Shown here one piece after another: positions 44,140 to 54,400 of a stretch of DNA of 64,000 bases (position 1 is its first letter; each line of letters begins with the position of its first letter). Below the pieces are notes generated by a model, which was not told the DNA's origin, searched no databases, and saw only the letters and a list, made by a program, of their open reading frames with translations. The DNA is from Sphingomonas yabuuchiae (GTDB taxonomy: Bacteria; Pseudomonadota; Alphaproteobacteria; Sphingomonadales; Sphingomonadaceae): positions 25,592 through 89,591 of the forward strand of contig NZ_LDTF01000051.1 in NCBI RefSeq assembly GCF_001477495.1, read 5' to 3'. The translations under genes and the position numbers were made by a program.

Positions 44140-45674
44140 GCCGCGCCCCCTATGCCAAGACCGAGACGGTCGATGCCGTCGTCATCGGCACCGGTGCGGG
44201 TGGTGCGCCGCTGACGGCACGGCTGGCCGAGGCCGGGCTGTCGGTTGTCGCGCTGGAGGCGGGCCGGTCCTTCACCCCGAGCGAGCATGTCGCGGACGAA
44301 CTCGCCGCCGATATCTATTGGATGGAAGAGCGACTGAGCGGCGGCAACGACCCGACCGCCTTCGGCTCCAACAATTCGGGCATGGGCGTCGGCGGTTCGA
44401 CACTTCACTGGGGTGCCTTTTGCCCGCGCCCCGATCCGCGCGATCTGCAACTGAAGACCATGACGGGGCAAGGCGCGGACTGGCCCGTCCCCCATGCCGA
44501 ACTGATCGCCTATGTCGAAGAGGTGGAGGGGTTCACCGGGGTTTCCGGCCCCGCCCGTTACCCCTGGGACGACAGCCGCCGCTATGCCTATCCGCCGGTC
44601 CCCCGCAATGCCTCCGCCGACGTGATGGCGCGGGGGTGCGAGGCGCTGGGCATCACGGCGACGGACGCTCCGGCCGCGCTTGTCTCGCGCGACCGCGAAC
44701 AGCCGCATTGGGGACAGCGTCAGGCCTGCGTCAATTGCGGTACCTGTCACCAAGGCTGCCGCAATGCAGCCAAGACCAGCATGGACACCAGCTATCTGCC
44801 CATGGCCGTCGCGCATGGAGCCGAGATCCGTTCCGAAGCGCGCGTGCTGTCCTTCGAGTTCGACCAGCAAGGGCTGATCGACGGGGTCGTCTATCATCAG
44901 GGCGGTCAGGAGCATCGTCAGCGCTGCCGCGCCGTCTTCCTGTGCGCAGGCGGGGTCGAGAGTCCGCGCCTGCTGCTGAACCTGGGTCTCGCCAATTCCA
45001 GCGGACAGGTCGGCCGCAACTTCATGGCGCATGTCGCGACCCAGGTCTGGGGACGCTTCGATGACGAGATGCGGATGAACCGGGGCTATCCCTCCTCGCT
45101 GATCAGCGAAGACATGATGCGCCCCGCCGATGCCGATTGCGTCGGGGGCTATCTGATGCAAAGCCTCGGCGTGCTGCCGGTCAACCTCGCCACCGGACTG
45201 GCGCGCGGGGCGGGCATGTGGGGGACGCGGCTTCAGTCGATCCTGCGAAATTACAACCGCATGGCGGGGATCGGCATCAATGGCGATTGCCTGCCGCATC
45301 CCGACAACCGCCTGACCCTGTCGGACGAAACCGACGCGTTCGGCCATCGCAAGGCGCGGATCGACTTCAGCTATCATGCCAATGAATGCGCCATCGACCA
45401 GCATTCCCGCCGCGTCATGACCGCCATCTGGGAAGCGGCGGGCGCGCAGGACATCTTTGCCGTCGATCGCTCGGCGCATACCATCGGCACCTGCCGCATG
45501 GGCGACAATGGCGACGAAGCCGTGGTCGACGCGGACGGGCGCAGCTTCGACATCGCCAATCTGTGGATTTGCGACAATTCGGTCTTCCCCAGCGCGCTGG
45601 CGGCGAACCCTGCGCTGACGATCATGGCCCTGTCGCTGCGCACGGCGGACCGCTTCTTGGCGTCGGGACGCTAG
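44136..45674 (+). CDS. GMC family oxidoreductase with Cys-rich motif (gluconate/sugar dehydrogenase-like)
   Basis: A 512-residue flavoprotein. FAD binding is shown by VDAVVIGTGAGGAPLTARLA and SGMGVGGSTLHWGAFCPRPD, and the C-terminal GMC region by HTIGTCRMG and NLWICDNSVFPSALAANPAL. A four-cysteine motif, Cys198-x2-Cys201-x2-Cys204-x3-Cys208 (ACVNCGTCHQGCRNAAKTS), is of the kind seen in Fe-S-containing FAD sugar dehydrogenases. The gene is coupled to the hydrolase-subunit 3 fusion. No cytochrome c subunit is adjacent, so the electron acceptor is unknown. The enzyme probably oxidises a sugar, polyol or sugar acid released by the surrounding hydrolases. Confidence 0.9.
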   Translation: MSRAPYAKTETVDAVVIGTGAGGAPLTARLAEAGLSVVALEAGRSFTPSEHVADELAADIYWMEERLSGGNDPTAFGSNNSGMGVGGSTLHWGAFCPRPDPRDLQLKTMTGQGADWPVPHAELIAYVEEVEGFTGVSGPARYPWDDSRRYAYPPVPRNASADVMARGCEALGITATDAPAALVSRDREQPHWGQRQACVNCGTCHQGCRNAAKTSMDTSYLPMAVAHGAEIRSEARVLSFEFDQQGLIDGVVYHQGGQEHRQRCRAVFLCAGGVESPRLLLNLGLANSSGQVGRNFMAHVATQVWGRFDDEMRMNRGYPSSLISEDMMRPADADCVGGYLMQSLGVLPVNLATGLARGAGMWGTRLQSILRNYNRMAGIGINGDCLPHPDNRLTLSDETDAFGHRKARIDFSYHANECAIDQHSRRVMTAIWEAAGAQDIFAVDRSAHTIGTCRMGDNGDEAVVDADGRSFDIANLWICDNSVFPSALAANPALTIMALSLRTADRFLASGR

Positions 45675-46552
45675 GCGGCGAGCCCGTTCGCCTCGACATG
45701 GTCGGCGATCGCTCCGGCGGTCGTCCACCATATCCGGGGATCGTCGGCCTCGCGGAGGGCCGTCAACACGCGGGCAAGCGGCGGGACGCGGTGGGCCTGC
45801 CCCATGATATAGGGGTGCAGCGCGATCCCGAGGACCGAGGGACGGCGATCAGCCTCGGACAGCAATTGCGCGACGGCATCGCGGATCATCGCGGCAAAGA
45901 CATCCGCCTCCTGCTTGCGCTGGATAACCGCGGGCAGGTCGTTGATTTCCTGCGAATAGGGGATGGACAGCAGTTCGCCATGCTCGGTCGCCAACCGGGT
46001 CGGCTGGTCGTCATGCGCCCAGTCCAGCACGTAGCGATAGCCAGCCGCTTTCAACAGATCGGGCGTCGACTTGCTCTCCGAAATCCATGGCCCAAGCCAG
46101 CCCGTGGGTCGCGTGCCGAGCGCGGCCAGTTTGTCGGTCACATCGGCGATCAGGCGGCGTTCCTCCTGCTGACCCAGCTTGCCCTGCGCCTTCGCATTGC
46201 TGCCGCCATGCGCGGCGATCTCGTCGCCCCGGTCGCGACACGCCTCGGCCAGTCCGAGACAGCGATCCAGCACATCCGCGTTCAGCAGCGCCGTGGTCTT
46301 CAGTTCCAGCCGGTCGAACAGTTCGAACAGCCGCCATGCGCCGACGCGATTGCCATAATCGCGCCAGGCATAGTTCATTACGTCCGGCTGGTTCTGCGAC
46401 GGCGCGAGTTCGGCGCCGAGGCCGCCGCCGAAATCGAAGACCTCATGATTGACGCCCAGATAGATCGCGACCCTGCGCCCCTCGGGCCAGTCATAGGCGG
46501 GGCGGTCGATGATGGGGCGAAAGGGGTAGCGACCCGGATCGGAAGAAGACAT
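45671..46552 (-). CDS. Polysaccharide deacetylase family protein (PuuE/allantoinase-like)
   Basis: A 293-residue member of the carbohydrate esterase 4/NodB-like superfamily, in the subgroup with PuuE-type allantoinases. It begins RYPFRPIIDRPAYDWPEGRR and includes AIYLGVNHEVFDFGGGLG, NYAWRDYGNRVGAWRLFELF, EIAAHGGSNAK (metal-binding region) and VLGIALHPYIMGQAHR. Substrates in this group range from N-acetyl sugars to allantoin-like imides, so the substrate is open; the sugar locus around it favours a deacetylation. The 3' end overlaps the convergent GMC gene by four bases. The 175-bp gap to the GH43 gene shows no clear operator. Confidence 0.83.
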   Translation of the reverse strand: MSSSDPGRYPFRPIIDRPAYDWPEGRRVAIYLGVNHEVFDFGGGLGAELAPSQNQPDVMNYAWRDYGNRVGAWRLFELFDRLELKTTALLNADVLDRCLGLAEACRDRGDEIAAHGGSNAKAQGKLGQQEERRLIADVTDKLAALGTRPTGWLGPWISESKSTPDLLKAAGYRYVLDWAHDDQPTRLATEHGELLSIPYSQEINDLPAVIQRKQEADVFAAMIRDAVAQLLSEADRRPSVLGIALHPYIMGQAHRVPPLARVLTALREADDPRIWWTTAGAIADHVEANGLAA

Positions 46553-46727
46553 GGCGCGTCAACGTCGCCCCGCGCCAATGGATGCCCAAGATCTTCAAAT
46601 CCACGCATTTGTAATGTCGGAGTTTTGGGTTAGGGCTGTGGCTTCGATGTGCCCCGTGGCGATTCGAACAACAAGGACCGAGACGATCCCTTTCGGGACG
46701 ACGCGGCCGACAGGCGGAGGATGGACC

Positions 46728-47762
46728 ATGCTGACCCGACGTTCCTTCATGGCTGGTGCGACCACCGCCATGGCCGTACCCTCGATCGTCCAGGCGGCGG
46801 GTACGCCGACCATCGTCAATCCGGTGGTACGTCAGCGCGCCGATGCGCAGGTCTTCCGCCACACCGATGGGTGGTATTACATGACCGGATCGGTGCCCGA
46901 ATATGACCGGCTGGTCCTGCGCCGCTCGAAGACTCTGGCGGGTCTGACCACTGCGACCGAAAGGGTGTTGTGGCGGCATCTGCCGAGCGGGCCGATGTCG
47001 GGCTTCATCTGGGCCCCCGAGATGCATCTGATCGACGGCCGCTGGACCATGTATTTCGCGGCGGGGCCGAGCGGCGGCGGCGAGGATGTGTTCCGCATCC
47101 GCACCTTCTCGGTCATATGCGACGGCCCCGACCCGATGACCGGCAACTGGTCGGTGCTGGGACAGTTGCAGACCGAATGGGACAGCTTCACCCTGGACTC
47201 GACCAGCTTCGTCCACAAGGGCCAACGTTATCTGGCCTGGGCGCAGAGCGAGCCGGGCATCGCGACCAATTCCAACCTCTATCTCGCCCCGCTCAAGACC
47301 GCGCTGACCCTGGCCGCCAAGCCGGTGCGACTGTCGGTGCCGACACTGGACTGGGAGATCCAGGGCTTCAAGGTCAACGAGGCGCCCGCCCTGCTTGCCC
47401 GCAACGGCAAGCTGTTCATGACCTATTCGGCCAGCGCGACCGATGCCCGCTATTGCATGGGGATGCTGACCTGCAACGCCGATGCCGACCTGATGAACGC
47501 GGCCAACTGGTCCAAGTCGCCGGTGCCGGTCTTCAGGACCTCGGCCGCGCACAAGGTCTACGGACCGGGGCATAACAGCTTCACGGTCGACGAGCGCGGG
47601 CGCGACGTGCTGGTCTATCACGCGCGCGACTATCTGGAGATCAAGGGCGACCCGCTGTTCGACCCCAATCGGGATACGCGGATGCAGTATTTCGGTTACC
47701 GCGCGGACGGCTCGCCCGATTTCGGCGAGCCGGTCGGCAACGGACCGCTCCGTCGAGCTTGA
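46728..47762 (+). CDS. Glycoside hydrolase family 43 protein with Tat signal
   Basis: A 344-residue five-bladed beta-propeller glycosidase of the GH43 (arabinofuranosidase/xylosidase) clan. It begins with a twin-arginine signal, LTRRSFMAGATTAMAVPSIV, and so is exported folded. RADAQVFRHTDGWYYMTGSV contains the catalytic-base Asp, FIWAPEMHLIDGRWTMYFA is typical of the second blade, and WEIQGFKVNEAPALLARNG carries the general-acid Glu; KVYGPGHNSFTVDERG is also conserved. ATG 46728 is fixed by GGAGG seven bases upstream. It would release arabinose or xylose from hemicellulose side chains in the periplasm. Confidence 0.9.
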   Translation: MLTRRSFMAGATTAMAVPSIVQAAGTPTIVNPVVRQRADAQVFRHTDGWYYMTGSVPEYDRLVLRRSKTLAGLTTATERVLWRHLPSGPMSGFIWAPEMHLIDGRWTMYFAAGPSGGGEDVFRIRTFSVICDGPDPMTGNWSVLGQLQTEWDSFTLDSTSFVHKGQRYLAWAQSEPGIATNSNLYLAPLKTALTLAAKPVRLSVPTLDWEIQGFKVNEAPALLARNGKLFMTYSASATDARYCMGMLTCNADADLMNAANWSKSPVPVFRTSAAHKVYGPGHNSFTVDERGRDVLVYHARDYLEIKGDPLFDPNRDTRMQYFGYRADGSPDFGEPVGNGPLRRA

Positions 47763-47786
47763 GCGGGTATTGCTCCGACAATAATT

Positions 47787-48992
47787 CTATCGCCACGCCC
47801 GGACGCCCAGGATGGCGAGGCCGCCCGCCAAGGTGATCAGCGCGAGCACCAGCAGCACTACGTCGAAGTCGTGCGGCGTGGCGAACATCCAGGTCAGGCC
47901 TGCGCCGATGATCGTCGGCAGGGTGTTGGTCAGGTTGAACAGGCCCAGGTCGCGCCCCCGATGCCGGGGATCGGGCAGAAGCTGGAAGCTCAACCCGACG
48001 TGCAGCGCGATGAAGACGGACGATCCGGCCGTGTAGAGGATGAACGCTGCGGCGGCGGCCTGTCGGCTGTCCGCCGCAGCCATGGCCAGCAAACCCAGCG
48101 CCGCGACCAGCGCCGCCATCGACAGGATGTACCGGCGTCGCTCCATTCGATCCGCCAGCCGCCCCAGCAGCAAGGCGATCGGCAAGGGCAGGACGAAGGC
48201 AAAGGTGAAGACCTGTCCGACCCAGCGGGGCAGATCGGCATAGTCGGCGGCCGGTACGATCGTCTCGAAATAATAGAGTAGATAGACCTGGGTCACCACC
48301 GCCGCGACCTGGATGCACAGCCGCGCCAAGCCCGCAATGACAAAATCCCGCCTCGGCGGGCGCGCCCCTATTGCCGCGACACGCTCGCCCGGCATGGCGC
48401 CCCCTGCTCCGACCAGCAGCAACGGCAGGGCACAGAGCATGACGACGATCATTACGACCGCCAGCCGCCCCTGCTCACCCAGTAGCGGCGCGCCCACCAG
48501 CCAGGTCGAGAGGGCGGAGGCTGCCGGATTGCCGAGCGCGATCAGGCCGCCCGTCAGCCCGCGCTTCGCATCGGGTATCTCCTCCGCCATGATCGCCATC
48601 AGCGGCGCGAGCAGCGCGTTGACCGCGAACTGGAAGAACAGGATCGCCGCGACAAGCATCACGGGCGTCGTCGCCATGCCGATGGCGGCATAGCTGGCCG
48701 CCACCCCCGCCAAGCCGATCGCCATCCAGCCCCGCCGACCACGCCCCGCCCGCCGGGACCGATCGCTCAGCCAGCCGAACAGGATGTTCGCCAGGCTCGC
48801 CGTCGCCGCGCCCAGGACCGCGACCAGCGAGAGCAAGGCGATCCGGCCATCGGGGCTCACCGCCTCGACCTTCATCGGCACCAACAGGGTCAGCAGCGGC
48901 AGATACGCCGCCACCCCGCCTATATTGGCCAGCGCATAAAGCCCCAAGGGTGGACGCTGGCGCGGATGGATGCGATCGGAGGACGGGGCCAT
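47787..48992 (-). CDS. MFS transporter (SLC45/sugar-proton symporter-like)
   Basis: An approximately 401-residue major-facilitator protein with twelve predicted helices. LANILFGWLSDRSRRAGRGR is the conserved loop 2-3 motif, and LLLGRLADRMERRRYIL the corresponding loop in the second half. The N-terminal half resembles SLC45-like and sugar transporters of sphingomonads. ATG 48992 is preferred, with AAGGGTGGGCG just upstream; ATG 49028 is possible. It ends 24 bases from the GH43 stop (convergent) and follows the GH3 beta-glucosidase region on the same strand. Sugar uptake across the inner membrane is an inference from context. Confidence 0.85.
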   Translation of the reverse strand: MAPSSDRIHPRQRPPLGLYALANIGGVAAYLPLLTLLVPMKVEAVSPDGRIALLSLVAVLGAATASLANILFGWLSDRSRRAGRGRRGWMAIGLAGVAASYAAIGMATTPVMLVAAILFFQFAVNALLAPLMAIMAEEIPDAKRGLTGGLIALGNPAASALSTWLVGAPLLGEQGRLAVVMIVVMLCALPLLLVGAGGAMPGERVAAIGARPPRRDFVIAGLARLCIQVAAVVTQVYLLYYFETIVPAADYADLPRWVGQVFTFAFVLPLPIALLLGRLADRMERRRYILSMAALVAALGLLAMAAADSRQAAAAAFILYTAGSSVFIALHVGLSFQLLPDPRHRGRDLGLFNLTNTLPTIIGAGLTWMFATPHDFDVVLLVLALITLAGGLAILGVRAWR

Positions 48993-49045
48993 CGCCCACC
49001 CTTGCCCCCGATCGTACACCAAGGGCAACGGCCGTGACAGCTTCC

Positions 49046-51319
49046 TTACGGCTTCATCGTCTGCGCATCGATCCGGGTGGTGGCGACCATCGCCCGGTCG
49101 GTCGCGTCATGCGCGACCGCGACACGATACGTACCGCCCCGAATCCGCCAGCCGGGAAGCGTGGTGTCGTAATCCGCCAGCAGGCGCGGCTCGGCAACCA
49201 GGGTGATACGGCGCGTTTCACCGGGCTTCAGCGTCACGCGCTGGAACGCGGCCAACCGCATCGGATCGCCGCTGCCGTCACGCGTCACATAGATTTGGGG
49301 CACGTCCGACCCAGCGCGCTGGCCGGTGTTCACAATATCGACGGTGACGCGGACCGTCTTGCCGCCGGTGATGACGGGATTGCGATACGCAAAGCTGGTA
49401 TAGCTGAGCCCGTGACCGAAGGGGAAAAGCGGCTTCAGCCCCTTTTTCTCATACCAGCGATAGCCGACATCGGCACCCTCGACATAATCGACCGGGAAGC
49501 TCTGGAGCGTCGGGGCCGGCGTCGCCGCAGGATTGGCGGCCGCCGCAGCTTCAACCTCGCTCAGCTTGTCGAGCCCGACCGGACGTGGGCGCGGCGGTTG
49601 CGAGGCATCGGCGGGGAAGGTGATCGGCAAGCGGCCCGAGGGGTCGACCTGGCCTGTCAGGATCGCGGCCAGCGCCTCGCCCCCGCGCTGGCCCGGATAC
49701 CAGGCCTGAACCACGGCGGGGACCTTGGCGATCCAGGGCATCAGCACCGGGCCGCCCGTTTCCATCACCGCCACGGTGTGCGGCTGGACGGCCGCGATCG
49801 CGGCGATCAGCGCGTCCTGCTGGTTCGGCAGGCGCAGGTCGGGCACGTCGTCCGCCTCGGTCGTCCATTGGGTCGCAAAGAAGATGGCCATGTCCGCCTT
49901 CTTCGCCGCCGCGACGGTCGCGTTCAGGTTGCGCCCGTCCTGCCACTCGATCTCGACACCGGGCAGCGCCTTGCGCAAAGCGTTGAGCGGCGACGAGGCG
50001 TGATAGGTGATCCGCGCGAACGAGGACGAGCCGCCATACGCCAGCGGGATCTCGACCGGCGCACCACCGACCGAGCGGACCTGCGACGATCCGCCGCCCG
50101 ACAGCACACCGACATCGGCATTGCCGCCGATCACCACGATCCGCCTGGCAGTGCGCGCGATGGGCAGGAGATTGCCGTCATTCTTCAACAGGACGATCCC
50201 CGCCTCTGCCGCGCGCTGCGCAACCTCGGCATGGGCGGCATAGTCGGGCGTCACCGCCTGGGCGGGCATCGGGGCGTCATAGGCCCCGGTCTCGATCAGT
50301 CCGGTCAGATAGCGCGCGACCATGTCGTTCAGCCGGGCCTCCGGCACTTCGCCCTTGGCCACCGCCTCGGCAAGCGGTTCGGCAAAATAGATGGCCTTGT
50401 CGAGCTCCTGCCCGGACTCCTGATCCAGCCCGGCATTGGCGGCCTTCACGGTCGAATGCACCGCGCCCCAGTCGCTCATGACCCAACCATGATAGCCCCA
50501 GTCGCGCTTCAACACGTCGGTGAGCAGATGCCGGTTCTCGCACGCCCAGTCGCCGTTGATCTTGTTATAGGCGCACATGACCGAGCCGGGCCGACCCTGC
50601 TCGATCGCAATCTGGAAAGCGAGCAGGTCGCTCATACGCAGCGCCGCCTCGCCGATCCGGGCGTCCAGGATATTGCGGCCGGTTTCCTGCGCGTTGAGCA
50701 CATAATGCTTGATCGTGGATACGATGCGGTTCGACTGCACGCCCGCGATATGCGCGCCGCCCAGCGTTCCGGCCAGCAACGGGTCCTCGCCCAGATATTC
50801 GAAGTTGCGCCCGTTCCACGGATCGCGGGTCAGGTTGACGCCGCCCGCCAGCAGCACGTTGAACCGTTTGTCGCGTGCCTCCGCTCCGATCATCGCACCG
50901 CCCGCGCGCGCGATGGCGGGGTCGAAGCTGGCGGCGGTCGCAAGGCCCGAGGGCAGTGCGGTGGCGACGTCACCGACCCGCTGCTCGACCTGGTTGGCCA
51001 CGCCCAGCGAGGCGTCGCTCTCGCGCACCACCGGCACGCCCAGCCGGGGAATGCCGTCGATATGTCCGGCAGAGGGAATCAGTTCCTCCTTCGACTTGCC
51101 CGCCGCCATGGTCGGGAACAGGCCGTGGACCAGCAGGATCTTTTCCTCGCGGGTCATCTTCGCAACAATCCGGTCTGCGCGGGCGCTCGCGTCGGCAATG
51201 CCGTTGCGTACTGCCTTTTCCGGCGAGCGCTGCTGCGTCTGCGCCGATGCTCCGGTGCCCGCCGCGATCAGCGCAATCATCGTCAGACCGCCTGCCATCT
51301 TGCCCTTCGTCACCATCAT
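49046..51319 (-). CDS. Beta-glucosidase, glycoside hydrolase family 3
   Basis: A 757-residue periplasmic GH3 enzyme. A signal peptide (AGGLTMIALIAAGTGASA) precedes the catalytic barrel with GIPRLGVPVVRESDASLGVA, NLTRDPWNGRNFEYLGEDPL, STIKHYVLNAQETGR and nucleophile Asp283 in GWVMSDWGAVHS. The C-terminal half has FFPFGHGLSY-type sequence (LKPLFPFGHGLSYTSFAYR) and a fibronectin-III-like end. It would hydrolyse beta-glucosides or short cello-/gluco-oligosaccharides. It is divergent from the TonB receptor at 51496, with paired GAACGTTC operators in between, so both are probably controlled together by the LacI protein of this locus. Confidence 0.94.
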   Translation of the reverse strand: MMVTKGKMAGGLTMIALIAAGTGASAQTQQRSPEKAVRNGIADASARADRIVAKMTREEKILLVHGLFPTMAAGKSKEELIPSAGHIDGIPRLGVPVVRESDASLGVANQVEQRVGDVATALPSGLATAASFDPAIARAGGAMIGAEARDKRFNVLLAGGVNLTRDPWNGRNFEYLGEDPLLAGTLGGAHIAGVQSNRIVSTIKHYVLNAQETGRNILDARIGEAALRMSDLLAFQIAIEQGRPGSVMCAYNKINGDWACENRHLLTDVLKRDWGYHGWVMSDWGAVHSTVKAANAGLDQESGQELDKAIYFAEPLAEAVAKGEVPEARLNDMVARYLTGLIETGAYDAPMPAQAVTPDYAAHAEVAQRAAEAGIVLLKNDGNLLPIARTARRIVVIGGNADVGVLSGGGSSQVRSVGGAPVEIPLAYGGSSSFARITYHASSPLNALRKALPGVEIEWQDGRNLNATVAAAKKADMAIFFATQWTTEADDVPDLRLPNQQDALIAAIAAVQPHTVAVMETGGPVLMPWIAKVPAVVQAWYPGQRGGEALAAILTGQVDPSGRLPITFPADASQPPRPRPVGLDKLSEVEAAAAANPAATPAPTLQSFPVDYVEGADVGYRWYEKKGLKPLFPFGHGLSYTSFAYRNPVITGGKTVRVTVDIVNTGQRAGSDVPQIYVTRDGSGDPMRLAAFQRVTLKPGETRRITLVAEPRLLADYDTTLPGWRIRGGTYRVAVAHDATDRAMVATTRIDAQTMKP

Positions 51320-51374
51320 CCTCTCCCGAACACACCTTTTGCGGCCTTGTGTTGCATTGTTGCACGCCTGTCCA

Positions 51375-51386
51375 GAGAACGTTCAC
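51375..51386. promoter_or_regulatory. LacI-type operator O1 (GAACGTTC) on the beta-glucosidase side
   Basis: GAGAACGTTCAC is the exact reverse complement of the element at 51440-51451, with the palindromic core GAACGTTC and the central CG typical of LacI-family sites. It lies 56 bases upstream of the GH3 start. Control by the LacI regulator at 59389 is inferred. Confidence 0.6.
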
Positions 51387-51439
51387 AATCCTGTAAAATC
51401 AACGGCGGACACCCTTGACAGTCTTTCGGCTTTGGCGGA

Positions 51440-51451
51440 GTGAACGTTCTC
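51440..51451. promoter_or_regulatory. LacI-type operator O2 (GAACGTTC) on the TonB-receptor side
   Basis: GTGAACGTTCTC, 45 bases upstream of the receptor start, is the inverted twin of 51375-51386; centres are 65 bp apart. A TTGACA hexamer at 51415-51420 could be the receptor -35, placing this operator over the -10. Binding is not demonstrated. Confidence 0.6.
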
Positions 51452-51495
51452 AAGAGCGCGGAGAACCGCGTCGGTTTCATGAGGGGAGGTTTTCC

Positions 51496-54400
51496 ATGCG
51501 TAGCGTTCGTGCTCGCCTGCTATCCAATTTCGCTATTGGCGTTTCCACCGTCGCTCTGACCCTGCCCGCCGCCGCGCTGGCGCAGGACGCCGCCGCGACG
51601 ATGGGCAATCCGGGTCCCGCGCAGACCGATCCGCAAGCGCCGACGACCGGCCCGACGGACCCCGCTCAGGGCGATGGCGATATCGTCGTCACCGGCATCC
51701 GCGCCTCGCTTCGCCAGTCGATCGATATCAAGCGCAATGCACAGGGCGTGGTCGACGCGATCAGTGCCGAAGAGATGGGCAAGTTCCCCGACACCAACCT
51801 CGCCGAGTCGCTCCAGCGCATCACCGGCGTGTCGATCGACCGCTCGAACGGCGAAGGCCAGTTCGTGACGGTGCGCGGCTTCGGGCCGGAATATAATCTC
51901 GTCACGCTCAACGGGCGGCAGATGCCGACCTCGACCATCGGCGACGGCAACAGCGCGCCGGGCTCGCGCTCGTTCGACTTCGCCAACCTCGCCTCCGAAG
52001 GCGTCGCCGCGCTGGAGGTCTACAAGTCCGGCCGCGCGACGGTCGCCTCGGGCGGTATCGGCTCGACCATCAACATCCGCACGCCGCGTCCGCTCGACAA
52101 GTCGGGCCTGCGCGGTTCGATCTCGGCACGCGGGGTGATCGACACGTCGCAAAATGGCGGCAAGGACATCACGCCCGAAGTGTCGGGCATCTTCTCCGAC
52201 ACCTTTGCCGACGACCGGATCGGCGTGCTGGTCACCGGCGCCTATCAGCGCCGCAACTTCAGCCAGAACCAGGCCAATGTCGGCTGGCGCGACGGCTATC
52301 TGGGATCGGAGAACAATTGGGGCTCGCTGGCGCAGCAAGGCGATCCGCGCTACGCCAACATCACCAACCGTCCCGGTGCCAATGACGTGTATCAGGTGCC
52401 GCAGAACGCCAGCTATAACATCGTCAACGGCCGCCGCGAGCGCATCAACGGCCAGGCCGTCCTGCAATTCCGCCCGATCGACGATCTGACCGCGACGGTC
52501 GATTATACCTATTCGCAGAACACCTTCGACATCCGCGACAACAATGTCGGCATCTGGTACAACCACAACGACACGTCGAGCGCCTGGACCAACGGCCCGA
52601 TCGCCGGGCCGGTCTTCTATACCGAGCGCTTCACCGCCGCCGAGGCCAAGGACCTGGCCTATTCGGCGACCCAGACCTCGACCCGCAGCATCAACAAGTC
52701 GCTGGGCGGCAACCTGACCTGGAAGGCGCCGGGCGGCGTCACCCTGTCGATCGACGCGCATCACTCGACCGCCGAGTCCAAGCCCGATAACCCCTACGGC
52801 AACAGCAACTCGGTCGGCACCGCGATCTTCGGCGTGCAGAGCCAGACGATCAATTTCGACAACAAGCTGCCCGTCATCTCCTTCGCGATGCAGCCCGGCA
52901 TCGACCCGCTGAACGCCGCGAACATCGTCCCCACGGGCAGTGCCTTCCGCAATTCCTATTTCCGCGACGAGATCAATCAGGTCCAGTTCCGTGGCCATTA
53001 CGACCATGAACAGGGCTTCCTCGACAGCCTGGACTGGGGTTTCGACTATACCGACAACAAGGTCCGCTCGGCCTATAGCGTGCTTCAGAACGACACCTGG
53101 GGCGGCACCGGCGGCGACAGCGCGGCGCAGCGTGCGGCCGCCGCCGCCCTGATCCCCGACGATCTGTTCCAGCAGATCAGCGTGCCCGACAAATTTTCCG
53201 GCATCGGTGGCGCGAACAATGCGGCGATCGTGAAGTCCTTCTATGGCTTCGACCTGCCGTCGATGGTGTCGCTGCTCGACAAGGCCTATGGCATTTGCGG
53301 CGGCAACGGCCAGTGCCTGATCCCGTACACGACGGATTCGCGCATCCGCGAGAAGACCGTTGCGCCCTACTTCCAGTTCAACGGCAAGATGGACCTGTTT
53401 GCGCGCCCCGCACACCTGATCGCAGGCTTGCGGTTTGAGAATACCGACGTCTCGGCCTCCGCGCTGGTTCCGACGCCAGTCGGCGCACGGCAGAATTCGC
53501 AGAACGAGTTCAACATCCTGTTCTCGGGCAGCGGATTTACTACCTTCAAGGGCCGCTACCAGAACTGGTTGCCTTCGATCGACTTCGATTTCCAGCCGCT
53601 GGAAAACGTCAAGCTGCGCGCGTCGTACAGCCACACCATCACCCGCGCCGATTATGGCAGCCTGCAGGGCGGCCGCAACCTGGATCAGCTGTTCCGCATC
53701 GGCGGCGGCACGGGCCGCGTCGGCAACCCCAATCTCATTCCGTACAAGTCGAAGAACATCGATCTGTCGGCGGAGTGGTATTACAAGCCGGACAGCTACA
53801 TCTCGGTCGGCTTCTTCCACAAGGTCGTGTCGAACTATATCGGCAATACGCAGGTCAACCTGACGGTGCCCGGCCTGACCTCGCCCACCACGAGCTTCAA
53901 CGGCGTGACCCAGAATGGCCCGCGCTATCAGGCGGCGATCAACGCGCTGGGGGCCAATGCCACCTTCGCGCAGATCCGCGACTATATCGGCGCCAACTTC
54001 CCCGGCGGCGTGGTCAACGGCACGATCGTCGCGCAGCCCAATGATCCGCTGGTCAATTTCGTCGTCACGACGCCGTTTAACAGCGATCAGACCGCCAAGG
54101 TCGACGGCTTCGAGTTCGCGATCCAGCACAGCTTCTGGGACACCGGCTTCGGCACGATCCTGAATTACACGATCGTCAACGGGAACCGGAATTACGACAA
54201 CCGCCTGCCCGCCAGCGTGTCGCAGTTCGCGATCACCGGCCTGTCGGACAGTGCCAATGCCGTCCTGTTCTACGACAAGTTCGGTATCCAGGCGCGTGCG
54301 GCCTATAACTGGCGCCGGGGCTATCTGAACGGGGCCGGAATTAACCCTGCCTATGTCAACAGCTATGGCCAGCTGGACGCCAGCGCCAGCTATGCGGTGA

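Noticed and set aside
44076..45731. 551-codon minus-strand frame
   Set aside because: Antisense to the GMC oxidoreductase, which has clear FAD and C-terminal motifs.
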